From: Comamonadaceae bacterium
GTDB lineage: Bacteria; Pseudomonadota; Gammaproteobacteria; Burkholderiales; Burkholderiaceae_C
Assembly: GCA_947371915.1 (NCBI GenBank)
Contig: CANBRM010000007.1
Coordinates: 1-58,009, forward strand
Direction: 5' to 3'
Length of the DNA: 58,009 nt
The translations under genes were made by a program, and so were the position numbers. This document shows, piece after piece, positions 50,673 to 57,755 of the stretch. Every line of letters starts with the position of its first letter. Position 1 is the first letter of the stretch. A model generated the notes under the pieces. It did no database searches and was not told the origin of the DNA. It saw nothing but the letters and a program-made list of their open reading frames with translations.

Positions 50673-51080
50673 TTATGCGGCTTTTTTGCCCTCGTTTCCC
50701 GCCAACACCTCAAGAATATCTTGTTTTGTTGTTTGACGCAATCCAACTACAAACATCGAAATAAGGTTTCCCAACTCCCTACGTTGGTCGGTATCTAAAT
50801 TTTTGCATGCAGCCCCCAGTACATCAAGCGCTTGCTCGTTTGTTGGTTGGTTTATAGGCGAAATGACTTCTGCATTTGCCACTTTTTCAAAGTAGCCGTC
50901 TTCTAAATCAAGTTTTTTAATAAGCGCTTTTGCTGCACGTTCGCCAAAGGCATCGCTTGGCGACAAAAGCTGTGTAACCCTACCTTTTGATATGCCAGCC
51001 TCAGCTATAAACGCGCCTCTATCTCCTCGATACCTTGTATCGATTAATGCTTGTAAACGTTTTTTTCTGTGAGCGTCCAT
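50673..51080 (-). CDS. CI-like prophage repressor lacking a protease domain
   Basis: This 135-residue protein begins MDAHRKKRLQALIDTRYRGDRGAFIAEAGISKGRVTQLLSPSDAFGERAAKAL, a helix-turn-helix of the lambda-repressor type. A short helical C-terminal region follows (QALDVLGAACKNLDTDQRRELGNLISMFVVGLRQTTKQDILEVLAG). The S24 peptidase domain with Ser-Lys dyad found in SOS-cleavable repressors is absent. It is divergent from cro, with the operator at 51128-51145 between them. It most likely maintains lysogeny by blocking PL and PR. Induction would need an antirepressor or another signal rather than RecA-stimulated self-cleavage. Confidence 0.8.
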   Translation of the reverse strand: MDAHRKKRLQALIDTRYRGDRGAFIAEAGISKGRVTQLLSPSDAFGERAAKALIKKLDLEDGYFEKVANAEVISPINQPTNEQALDVLGAACKNLDTDQRRELGNLISMFVVGLRQTTKQDILEVLAGNEGKKAA

Positions 51081-51117
51081 CTTTAGCCAATCATAAACTT
51101 AGGCGTTTAGTTTTATA

Positions 51118-51146
51118 TTTACTTTTAGTTTAGATTGAGCTAAACT
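51118..51146 (+). promoter_or_regulatory. PR: rightward early promoter with overlapping operator
   Basis: TTTACT (51118-51123) and TAAACT (51141-51146) are spaced by 17 bases. The operator GTTTAGATTGAGCTAAAC (51128-51145) covers the spacer and -10 box. The start point predicted from the -10 falls at about 51152-51153, the A of the cro ATG, so cro mRNA should be leaderless. A lone half-site GTTTAG at 51105 could be a weaker second operator. Confidence 0.8.
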
Positions 51147-51152
51147 AGCGCT

Positions 51153-51425
51153 ATGGAACTTAGTAAATTTATCAAAGAAGAGCGTGGCAATGCGACCAAA
51201 TTGGCTTTTGCGCTTCAGGTTTCGCTCTCTTATCTGTCTCAGATGGCATCGGGAACCTCGCCGGTTTCTCCAGAGAGATGCCTTGCGATCGAGAGAGTGA
51301 GTAATGGCAAGGTGGCGCGTCAAGAGCTTCGGCCAAATGACTACTGGTTGATATGGCCAGATCTTGAGCAACCTTCTGACAAGGCTTTGATAGATATTCC
51401 TGCCACAACCAATCAATCGGAGTAG
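51153..51425 (+). CDS. Cro-like (YdaS-type) regulator
   Basis: This 90-residue protein (MELSKFIKEERGNATKLAFALQVSLSYLSQMASGTSPVSPERCLAIERVSNGKVARQELRP) has the compact helix-turn-helix of the YdaS/Cro family used as the counter-repressor in temperate phages. There is no Shine-Dalgarno, and the PR -10 box lies directly upstream, consistent with leaderless translation. It should turn off CI expression and later early transcription during lytic growth. Confidence 0.85.
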   Translation: MELSKFIKEERGNATKLAFALQVSLSYLSQMASGTSPVSPERCLAIERVSNGKVARQELRPNDYWLIWPDLEQPSDKALIDIPATTNQSE

Positions 51426-51479
51426 ACATGGAAAACCTGCACCAACTATGGATGTACGAGCTAAGTCAGCTGTCATGTT

Positions 51480-51758
51480 TTAACTGCCTTGGCCCAATTT
51501 CCTTGTCGCCTGAATTGCAGAATAAATCTGCGATTCCGCTTCCTGATGCAGTGGTATTGACGCTTGTACCGCTGGTATGGATATCTTCTCGAAAGAGCGC
51601 TGCTTTGCGCCAGAAAGCTTTGCAAGAAGCTGAAGTACCCGCGCATGCTGCTCTTCAGTCAAAACACTCGCCATGGCGACCAGTGCTTGATTGGTTGCGG
51701 CAAGGTCTGCACGCAATCTATCAATTTTTTCATTGATGGCGTTAGTTTCATTGCTCAT
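51480..51758 (-). CDS. small coiled-coil protein transcribed against the early rightward operon
   Basis: This 92-residue protein (MSNETNAINEKIDRLRADLAATNQALVAMASVLTEEQHARVLQLLAKLSG) is helical and probably a dimer. Codon use and composition favour it over the opposing rightward frame at 51428-51736. It lies downstream of cro on the opposite strand. Upstream of it is GAAAGG and a 17-bp element that recurs before another leftward frame at 52728. It could be expressed from its own promoter and interfere with the PR transcript. Function is unknown. Confidence 0.6.
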   Translation of the reverse strand: MSNETNAINEKIDRLRADLAATNQALVAMASVLTEEQHARVLQLLAKLSGAKQRSFEKISIPAVQASIPLHQEAESQIYSAIQATRKLGQGS

Positions 51759-51782
51759 GGCCGCGGCCTTTCATGTTTGGTT

Positions 51783-51799
51783 GTTGAGGGACTTTCATT
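51783..51799. repeat. 17-bp duplicated element, copy 1
   Basis: GTTGAGGGACTTTCATT occurs here and at 52756-52772. In each case CCTTTC lies about 15 bases away on the same side. On the minus strand each copy stands upstream of a leftward frame. It could be a regulatory site or a conserved leader. Confidence 0.7.
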
Positions 51800-51899
51800 T
51801 TGTGAAGGTGTCCACGGTCACCATATTGAGCTTTATTCATGCCGCCATTGTGTTTACGTATGCGCGGCTTGTCTGTAACAACAATTTAAGGGGTTTGCC

Positions 51900-52346
51900 A
51901 TGTCATTGAGTTTGCTTGATGCCGCGTATTGCGTGGTGCACGACTATCCAGGTGGCGCTGCCTCATTAGCCCCACGTATGGGCAAGGGTGCCAGCTCGCT
52001 TTCTCATGAGGTGACGGCTACAGGTACAGCAAAACTTGGTTTGCTGGATGCGGAAAAAATTACACAGCTAACGGGCGATATGCGCATCTTGTCGGCTTTT
52101 GCTGGCAATGCAGGAATGATGCTTGTGTCACTCCCTGAGTGCAGCGAGGGCGGTTTATCAAAAGATGCCATGACCCGCCTGTCTGAAGTTGCCATGGAGT
52201 TTGCACAGATGTGCGCAGCAGTTGCTGGGTCAGTTGCAGATGGTCACGTGACGAACAACGAGCTGCTGCAAATTGATCGAGATTGCGGTGAGTTGATTTC
52301 AAGCGTCTACGCCATGCGCAAGGCAGTGGCTCAGCTCAATTGCTAA
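51900..52346 (+). CDS. CII-like phage regulatory protein (CP76 family)
   Basis: This 148-residue protein starts MSLSLLDAAYCVVHDYPGGAASLAPRMGKGASSLSHEV, the recognisable beginning of the phage regulatory protein CII (CP76) family (PF06892). A helical C-terminal part follows (RLSEVAMEFAQMCAAVAGSVADGHVTNNELLQIDRDCGELISSVYAMRKAV). Family members occur in the early operon next to cro and are thought to influence the lysis-lysogeny decision or replication. AAGGGG lies upstream of the ATG. Confidence 0.8.
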   Translation: MSLSLLDAAYCVVHDYPGGAASLAPRMGKGASSLSHEVTATGTAKLGLLDAEKITQLTGDMRILSAFAGNAGMMLVSLPECSEGGLSKDAMTRLSEVAMEFAQMCAAVAGSVADGHVTNNELLQIDRDCGELISSVYAMRKAVAQLNC

Positions 52347-52382
52347 ACCCAAACTGATTACAACTTTTAACAAGGAGCAAAA

Positions 52383-52679
52383 ATGCCAGTCACAAACAAA
52401 CATGAAATATGCAAAGAAGTTGCATTGATATATGCAAGGGACGCCGGTGTTTTAGCAAATTCAAAAAACGAACCTGCTAAATATGCAGCCTCCATTGCAC
52501 TTATATATATAGCGATGGAGGCCGCACTGGCTCAGGGTCAAACGAAAGAGGGCATCAATTCGATTGCAACTCTTTTATCAATTCCTTCCGAAAAGCTGCA
52601 ATCGCTTTTGCAGCTGACTGAGCATTCTCAGCATGCTAAAAAACACCATGCGGAACAACATTCACCTGATGCTCAATGA
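52383..52679 (+). CDS. phage hypothetical protein (early rightward operon)
   Basis: This 98-residue helical protein has a strong AAGGAG ribosome binding site. Its central part (KYAASIALIYIAMEAALAQGQTKEGINSIATLLSIP) is Ala/Ile-rich but probably soluble. The His-rich tail (HSQHAKKHHAEQHSPDAQ) overlaps, on the other strand, an amber-interrupted frame. I do not recognise a domain. Confidence 0.65.
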   Translation: MPVTNKHEICKEVALIYARDAGVLANSKNEPAKYAASIALIYIAMEAALAQGQTKEGINSIATLLSIPSEKLQSLLQLTEHSQHAKKHHAEQHSPDAQ

Positions 52680-52728
52680 TTCCTTTGGTCAAAGCGTCAG
52701 CTAAGCCTTCGGCTTCTGATTTAGTCAT
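52555..52728 (-). pseudogene. possible amber-interrupted leftward frame
   Basis: On the minus strand ATG at 52728 opens MTKSEAEGLADALTKGIIEH, which meets TAG after 30 codons (52636-52638). The same frame then continues for 26 more protein-like codons (HAENAQSAAKAIAAFRKELI) to TGA. It has the same upstream 17-bp element and GAAAGG sequence as the coiled-coil gene at 51758. It overlaps the well-supported rightward gene, so it may be coincidence or a decayed gene. Confidence 0.3.
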
Positions 52729-52755
52729 GGGCGCACCCATCCTTTCTGGATTTAA

Positions 52756-52772
52756 GTTGAGGGACTTTCATT
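52756..52772. repeat. 17-bp duplicated element, copy 2
   Basis: This is the second copy of GTTGAGGGACTTTCATT, 51 bases before the preferred start of the winged-helix protein at 52823 and 28 bases upstream (minus strand) of the interrupted frame starting at 52728. Confidence 0.7.
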
Positions 52773-52822
52773 CTAAGGATATCGGTGCACCCACCCATCA
52801 AAGCATAAAAAACGGGGATTGC

Positions 52823-53161
52823 ATGAACTCAAATGAACCGCATGCCGCTCAATCGCAAGAAGATGCAAATCGAGGTGGACGACCGGTAGGGGAGGTGAGA
52901 AAAGCACTTTTAAAAGCCGTTGATGAACTAGCCACCGACGACAAAGCACCGACATTGCAGGAGCTGGCACAACACGCATGCGTGGGCATGAAGTCCGCTC
53001 GCATGACGATCCAAAACCTCAAACGCTGCGGAGCTCTGGCAATTGCAAGACCTCGCCGCGTGCCATACAGAAACCGCCCTGTAGCCGAATATGCACCGAC
53101 AAGTCGCATCCAGTCTGCACAACATGGTTTTGATTTTTCAGCGCTTACACATGCATGGTAA
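52823..53161 (+). CDS. phage DNA-binding (winged-helix-like) protein upstream of primase
   Basis: This 112-residue protein starts at 52823 (MNSNEPHAAQSQEDANRGGRPVGEVRKALLKAVDELA). An alternative start at 52676 overlaps the previous gene as ATGA but adds 49 residues that do not look conserved. The core TLQELAQHACVGMKSARMTIQNLKRCGALAIARPRRVPYRNRPVAEYAP reads as a winged helix-turn-helix with a basic wing. Directly before the primase-helicase gene, it is a good candidate replication initiator or regulator; this is inference from position. Confidence 0.65.
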   Translation: MNSNEPHAAQSQEDANRGGRPVGEVRKALLKAVDELATDDKAPTLQELAQHACVGMKSARMTIQNLKRCGALAIARPRRVPYRNRPVAEYAPTSRIQSAQHGFDFSALTHAW

Positions 53162-53187
53162 TGGGCTGAAGTAAAGCAGGGAACAAC

Positions 53188-55914
53188 ATGACAAATAGCA
53201 ATCAGCCGATGGGGAATGCATCGGTTGGGAATAACCTCCCACCAATTAAATTCAAAGAGTTAGCTGACGCTTTACTCAGCCGAGCGGAGCAGCTCTTGGC
53301 TGCTTGGCTTCCCGGTGGGAAACGCAATGGCCATGAGTGGGTCTGCGGGTCTATCGCAGGCGAAGAGGGAACCAGCCTGTCCATCAATATCAATACAGGC
53401 ATGTGGTCTGATTTTGCAACGGGCGACAAAGGCGGGGATATGGTGAGCCTGTATGCGGCCATCAACAATTTAAGCATGGGCAAGGCCGCCTTAGGCGTCG
53501 CGCGTGATGAGGGGCTGGAGGATGTTGCAGGCGTTCAGCGTAGCGATTCTCATCAGCGCATTCAAAGGCCAGCTCCAGCGCTCGAAACTTCTAAGCCCCC
53601 TCGTATTGATGAAGGATGGCGCACCGATCGTCCAGTTCCAATTCATGCACCCACACCTACGTTTAGACACCCAAAGCGTGGCGCATCAGATATAACTCAC
53701 ACAGCTGAATACCGCGTGGGTGAAGATCTGCATGGATATGTGGTGCGTTTTCGCACAAGCGATGGTGGTAAAGAGACTCTGCCCTATACGTGGTGCACTA
53801 GCGCACGCGATGGTGCCAGCCGGTGGCATTGGCGCACATTTGATGAGCCGCGGCCCTTATATCTCCCAAGCTTTGAGTTGCCAAATGCGCGTACCGTCAT
53901 TGTTGTGGAAGGAGAAAAAAAGGCAGACATATTGCAGGCTTTGCTCGACTCAGGGGCTGCGGGCGTCTATTGCGTAGTGTCTTGGGTGGGCGGGGCAAAT
54001 GCATGGAAAAAGTCAGACTGGTCATGGCTGGCTGGTTGCCACATACTTTTATGGCCGGATGCAGATTGCAAGCGTGAAAAACCTTCACGCGAAGAGCTGA
54101 AATCGTGCGCTGACGATGATTCTCGAATACTTCTTGAAGCCACAAAACCCTATTTGCCAAGTGAAAAGCAACCTGGTACGAAGGCGATGCTTGGCATTGG
54201 ATCGTTACTTAGGTCCGCACACAACTGCACAGTCATGTTGCTGCCTATACCTGATGTGGGCTCAGTGGTCGATGGCTGGGATGCGGGCGATGCGATAGAA
54301 GCAGACGGCTGGGATTTTGAGCGTGTGCAGAAATTCTTTGGCGGTGCACATGCATTGCCGGACGATGCGCCAATAGTCGACCCAAATGAGCCGCCTTCTA
54401 AAAAAATCGTTTCACCCGTTAACACGGAAGACGCACCAAAGGGGAAGGTTGCAGGCCCTGAAGATTGCGAGTTCAGAGAGCATCTTCAGTTTATGGTTGA
54501 CCAAGGCAAGCTAAAAGGCGCGTGGGAAATCCAGCCAAGTCGAAAGCTTGTTATTACTGCACTACGCAAAGCGATGTTCTTGCGTGATTGCTTGGGGCTC
54601 AATGAGTTAACAGGCGCTCCGAGCACCATCAAACCATGGCCATTTAGATCGGAGACGGGGCCGCTAAAAGATACAGATGATTTGCTGGTTGGGGACTACA
54701 TGAGCAGCGAATACAAACTTAAAGCTATTAGTAGATCAGCATTGTCTGAAGCAATAGACACGGTTGCAGAGGGGCGACGTTTTCATCCTGTTCGTGACTG
54801 GCTTGCCGAGATTAAATGGGATGGTACGCCTCGAAGTGAAAAATGGTTGATTTACGTTTTGGGCATACCTTTGAAGTTGCCTGAGATCGATGCATCTAGC
54901 TCGGCGCTAGAGTTGGCAGCATATGAAAAGGCAGTCAAAGTACATGCTCGGCGATTGAAGTACTTGGGCCTAGTGGGCAAATACATACTGGGCGGCTTAG
55001 TTAATCGCGTAATGAACCCCGGCTGTAAGTTTGATTACTCGCCCGTGCTTGAAGGGCTTCCCGGTGTAGGGAAATCCACTTTCGTCAAGGAGTTGGTCGG
55101 TGAGGAGTACTTCTCAGACACGCATTTTGATGTGGGCAACGGAAAAGACGGGATGGAGCAGCTCGATGGCCTATGGGGCTATGAATTATCAGAATTGACG
55201 GCCTTGAAGCGGGCAGACTCGGAGCAGATTAAACAGTTTTTTAGCTCAACGGTTGACAGATTTCGCGGGGCTTATGGCAAGTATGTGCAACCACACCCGC
55301 GTCAAGTGGTGATTTTTTGCACGACCAACAAGCGTCAATACCTATACGACTTAACTGGTAACCGCAGATTTTGGCCTATATGGATTGACCAGCCCATCAT
55401 GATTGAATGGTTGCGTAAATGGCGCAATCAATTGTTTGCAGAGGCATATGCTCAATATAAGGCGGGCGAGCGATATTTCCCAACGCGCGAAGAAGAAGAA
55501 ACATATTTCATTCCAGAGCAAAAGTTGAGACTTGTAGAGACGGCTGTGCAGTCTCGCCTATACGAGCTACTGACCCGCGAGGGCTCAATAAAAGACGAAC
55601 CCAATTCAGGACGCATGCTTAGTCAGCACACAAAGTTTGCAACGCTATCTCAGTTGGTTCAAGCACTGGGTGCAGATGCTGCCAAATCGACCAGCTTGCT
55701 TGAAGGGCAAATTCGTGGATGGCTGGACTCGCATGGCTGGACACCTAAGCGCGAAACAGGCGGCGAACGCAGACGCGGCTATGAGCCCCCAAAGGTATGG
55801 CCGCCAAAAGATGATGAAGAGGATGCAGCCACAACGGATGCAAATGAAGAGGGTGTGGGTGAGCACAATAACCACACCCCAATAGAGGAATGGGATGATG
55901 ATGCGCCATTTTGA
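53188..55914 (+). CDS. phage primase-helicase (TOPRIM plus VapE-type P-loop ATPase)
   Basis: This 908-residue replication protein begins with a primase-like domain (WLPGGKRNGHEWVCGSIAG...GMWSDFATGDKGGDMVSLYA). A TOPRIM segment follows (VIVVEGEKKADILQALLDSGA...ILLWPDAD). The C-terminal half is the VapE-family (PF05272) ATPase: Walker A GLPGVGKST at residues 623-631 (Lys629), Walker B-like LDGLWGYELSEL, and a sensor near FFSSTVDRFRGAYGKY and FCTTNKRQYLYDLTGNRRFWPI. It should prime and unwind phage DNA, replacing separate DnaG/DnaB-like proteins. The acidic tail ends EEWDDDAPF. No frameshift is seen. Confidence 0.9.
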   Translation: MTNSNQPMGNASVGNNLPPIKFKELADALLSRAEQLLAAWLPGGKRNGHEWVCGSIAGEEGTSLSININTGMWSDFATGDKGGDMVSLYAAINNLSMGKAALGVARDEGLEDVAGVQRSDSHQRIQRPAPALETSKPPRIDEGWRTDRPVPIHAPTPTFRHPKRGASDITHTAEYRVGEDLHGYVVRFRTSDGGKETLPYTWCTSARDGASRWHWRTFDEPRPLYLPSFELPNARTVIVVEGEKKADILQALLDSGAAGVYCVVSWVGGANAWKKSDWSWLAGCHILLWPDADCKREKPSREELKSCADDDSRILLEATKPYLPSEKQPGTKAMLGIGSLLRSAHNCTVMLLPIPDVGSVVDGWDAGDAIEADGWDFERVQKFFGGAHALPDDAPIVDPNEPPSKKIVSPVNTEDAPKGKVAGPEDCEFREHLQFMVDQGKLKGAWEIQPSRKLVITALRKAMFLRDCLGLNELTGAPSTIKPWPFRSETGPLKDTDDLLVGDYMSSEYKLKAISRSALSEAIDTVAEGRRFHPVRDWLAEIKWDGTPRSEKWLIYVLGIPLKLPEIDASSSALELAAYEKAVKVHARRLKYLGLVGKYILGGLVNRVMNPGCKFDYSPVLEGLPGVGKSTFVKELVGEEYFSDTHFDVGNGKDGMEQLDGLWGYELSELTALKRADSEQIKQFFSSTVDRFRGAYGKYVQPHPRQVVIFCTTNKRQYLYDLTGNRRFWPIWIDQPIMIEWLRKWRNQLFAEAYAQYKAGERYFPTREEEETYFIPEQKLRLVETAVQSRLYELLTREGSIKDEPNSGRMLSQHTKFATLSQLVQALGADAAKSTSLLEGQIRGWLDSHGWTPKRETGGERRRGYEPPKVWPPKDDEEDAATTDANEEGVGEHNNHTPIEEWDDDAPF

Positions 55915-56053
55915 CCAGAGATCGCAGTGTGCAACTGCGGAAAAGGTCATGGCGCTCAATACGCCGCGACATAACACCACAACGGGAGGCGCGATTCGCG
56001 GTTCTGGTGATATGTCGTGCGCGGGAAGGTCATCACAAAACACCATGACATAG
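55895..56053 (+). CDS. small phage protein overlapping the primase end
   Basis: This 52-residue frame begins MMMRHFDQRSQCATAEKVMA at 55895, with GAGG six bases upstream, and overlaps the end of the primase gene by 20 bases. The following ~240 bases hold no convincing frame. A short frame (VRGKVITKHHDIEQD..., from 56017) stops at TGA near 56087, and the next frame over continues with protein-like sequence to about 56184, which may be the remains of a frameshifted gene. Confidence 0.45.
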   Translation: MMMRHFDQRSQCATAEKVMALNTPRHNTTTGGAIRGSGDMSCAGRSSQNTMT

Positions 56054-56189
56054 AGCAAGACCGTCATGGGCTTAGCGTGAGCGGGTGAATCCGTCCACGC
56101 GTCCAGTCCAACCATAGAGGCCACAGCCGCTGTTAATTCACAGGAAACAGCAGTTGAAGCTGCTGCATGGTTTGAATGGTTATAGAGCC

Positions 56190-56280
56190 TGTGCGATGTG
56201 CGCCTAAATGTGGGCGCAGGCGTAGGTGCGTGTGTGCACGCGGGCGTGCGCGAAGTGTGTGTGTGTGTATACGTACTCAA
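56190..56280. repeat. GT/TG-rich low-complexity tract
   Basis: The stretch is rich in GTG and GCG and ends in an alternating GTGTGTGTGTGTATACGTAC run (about 56258-56277). It could adopt left-handed DNA. It has no coding signal on the plus strand and precedes the GTG-started gene at 56297. Confidence 0.6.
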
Positions 56281-56296
56281 TATAAAAGGTGGACGA

Positions 56297-56602
56297 GTGG
56301 ACGAGAAACAAATTCAGGCGGCATTGGAAAAGAAGATTGCTGATATCAAGGCATACATGCCGCAAACATACGCATCTATCAAAGCCAAGTCCGAAAAGTT
56401 CAAAGGCACTTTTGCGTTAGTTCGTCGCGGGCTTCGCGGCGAGGCCAATTGTTTCTACGCCATAGAGCGCGGTCGAGTGGTTGGCACACCATTCAACACA
56501 GAGGTCCAGCGTGATGTTGCGCAAATGATGGTGACGTTTGGTATTGAACATGCGGTTATTTGGTCGGAGCAAACAACAGGGGAAAACAATGGCACGGATT
56601 GA
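56297..56602 (+). CDS. phage hypothetical protein preceding the Q-like gene
   Basis: This 101-residue protein probably starts at the GTG at 56297, preceded by AAGGTGG. An in-frame ATG at 56198 would translate the low-complexity GT-rich tract and is unlikely. The sequence VDEKQIQAALEKKIADIKAYMPQTYASIKAKSEKFKGTFALVRRGLRGEANCFYAIERGRVVGTPF is partly helical with a beta-rich second half. Its stop overlaps the next gene by 14 bases. Function is unknown. Confidence 0.65.
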   Translation: MDEKQIQAALEKKIADIKAYMPQTYASIKAKSEKFKGTFALVRRGLRGEANCFYAIERGRVVGTPFNTEVQRDVAQMMVTFGIEHAVIWSEQTTGENNGTD

Positions 56603-56984
56603 CTGGGTACGACAACGGCTTGAAAACTGGGCACGATGGGCGCGTGAGCGCGAAACAGGCGCTCTTGGGTATCCAAGGCAGTCCCCGTTCGCTCGGCTCG
56701 GCGTAAGCGGCGGAAATGCTGGATCAAATATTCCTTTTGATGCGCTAGACGCCTCACTGACGGATGACGCCGTCAATTCAATGCGCTTTATCCATCCACA
56801 TATTCACCTTACGTTGAGGTGTCACTATATCGATGGCTATGAAATAAAGCGTGTAGCGACCAAACTATGTCGAGCTGAATCAACGATTAAAGCCCATCTC
56901 GACCAGGCGGACAGCTATATCTGCATATGGTTTCGCGCTCGCGAAGAAACAAGGGAAAAAGCAAAGGGGGGTTTTACTACATAG
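56589..56984 (+). CDS. Q-like late-gene antiterminator / regulator (putative)
   Basis: This 131-residue protein starts at 56589 (GGGGA upstream). The start MARIDWVRQRLENWARWARERETGALGYP and the C-terminal helix-turn-helix-like segment (CHYIDGYEIKRVATKLCRAESTIKAHLDQADSYI) resemble short Q-type/RinA-like late regulators of temperate siphophages. They sit in the same position, after replication genes and before the HNH-terminase block. It is followed by a strong terminator and a long hairpin, consistent with late antitermination. The family assignment is tentative. Confidence 0.6.
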   Translation: MARIDWVRQRLENWARWARERETGALGYPRQSPFARLGVSGGNAGSNIPFDALDASLTDDAVNSMRFIHPHIHLTLRCHYIDGYEIKRVATKLCRAESTIKAHLDQADSYICIWFRAREETREKAKGGFTT

Positions 56985-57061
56985 ACCTAACTGCTATATT
57001 TCAGGCAAGCTGTGGCAAACGTGTTCCCTGCGATAAAGTCACAGCCCCCGTGCAAACGGTA

Positions 57062-57094
57062 AGCCCCATCAGCATTCCCCTGATGGGGCTTTTC
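57062..57094 (+). terminator. strong terminator between early and late regions of the prophage
   Basis: AGCCCCATCAG pairs perfectly with CTGATGGGGCT around a 7-nt loop and is followed by TTTTC. It is well placed to stop transcription unless an antiterminator such as the upstream Q-like protein acts. Confidence 0.9.
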
Positions 57095-57100
57095 TTTTGT

Positions 57101-57166
57101 GCCATTAGGTCTTCGTCCTACCGCTGGGAGTTCTCAGCGGACCGGCTAGGACGAAGACCTGATGGC
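57101..57166. ncRNA. long two-level hairpin in the prophage late leader (structured RNA element)
   Basis: Two 20-base arms (57101-57120 and 57147-57166) are complementary at 19 positions; the remaining pair is a G-U wobble in RNA. The 26-base centre contains a second 6-bp hairpin (CCGCTG/CAGCGG, 57121-57140). The element directly follows a terminator and precedes the HNH gene. It has no T-run after it, so it is not a terminator. An antitermination RNA, an RNase III site or a small RNA are possible. Confidence 0.55.
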
Positions 57167-57260
57167 TCATGACTGAAAGCGCAAGGGGTACGCCTCAAGC
57201 CGTTAAAGGAACGCTCACCGAGCGACACAGTACGTCAAGCAGAAGGTAGCCAGCCATCAC

Positions 57261-57632
57261 ATGAAATCAGCACCTAAGCCATGCGCACACCCAGCCTGCG
57301 GAGCATTGGTTCGCGATGGAAGCGGTCGGTGCGCCAAGCACGCGAAGCAACAGCGTCAAGTTATTGATGAGCGAAGAGGCAGCAGCTCAGAGCGAGGCTA
57401 CAGCTATGCATGGCAGCAAGCGCGCGCTGGGTTTTTACGTAAGCACCCATTGTGTGCTGCCCATGAGAAAAAAAATGAAGTTGTCGCAGCAACTGTGGTC
57501 GACCACATCGATCCACATAAGGGCGACAAAGATAAGTTTTGGGACCGAGACAACTGGCAGCCGTTATGTAAGACGTGTCACGACCGCAAAACGGTTATTG
57601 AAGATGGAGGCTTTGGTCGGTGGCGGGGGTAG
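57261..57632 (+). CDS. phage HNH endonuclease next to terminase
   Basis: This 123-residue protein has an N-terminal Cys/His cluster (Cys8, Cys13, Cys24, His27) and an HNH core: VVDHIDPHKGDKDKFWDRDNWQPLCKTCHDRKT (Asp81-His82, Asn98, Cys103, Cys106, His107). Small HNH proteins of this kind lie beside the terminase in cos phages such as HK97, where they are needed for DNA packaging and act with the terminase. Here it is followed by a candidate cos region and the small terminase gene, which fits that role. Confidence 0.9.
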   Translation: MKSAPKPCAHPACGALVRDGSGRCAKHAKQQRQVIDERRGSSSERGYSYAWQQARAGFLRKHPLCAAHEKKNEVVAATVVDHIDPHKGDKDKFWDRDNWQPLCKTCHDRKTVIEDGGFGRWRG

Positions 57633-57755
57633 GGGTTTGAATCTCTACAGACGCCCGCTCTAGACCGGCCATTCCCAGTAATTTTTACGCACGCAGGTTT
57701 TCGAGGGGGGGGGTACCCACTTGGCCCATGCATTGATTTTTAAAAAGCAAACGAT
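57633..57755. other. candidate cos region between HNH and terminase genes
   Basis: The 123-bp gap contains no gene. It holds TTTTTACGCACGCAGGTTTT followed by CGA and a run of nine G residues (57705-57713). Many siphophages with a P27-type small terminase have a similar G-run and GC/AT alternation at their cohesive end site just before the terminase. The cut positions cannot be set from one sequence. Confidence 0.45.

Noticed and set aside
51428-51736. Rightward frame directly after cro (MENLHQLWMYELSQ)
   Set aside because: It has GGAG upstream, but from 51480 on it is the mirror of a more convincing leftward coiled-coil gene, and its composition is irregular.
51736-51909. 57-codon rightward hydrophobic frame before the CII-like gene
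   Set aside because: It could be a two-helix membrane peptide, but it spans the duplicated 17-bp element, has no ribosome binding site and overlaps the leftward gene start.
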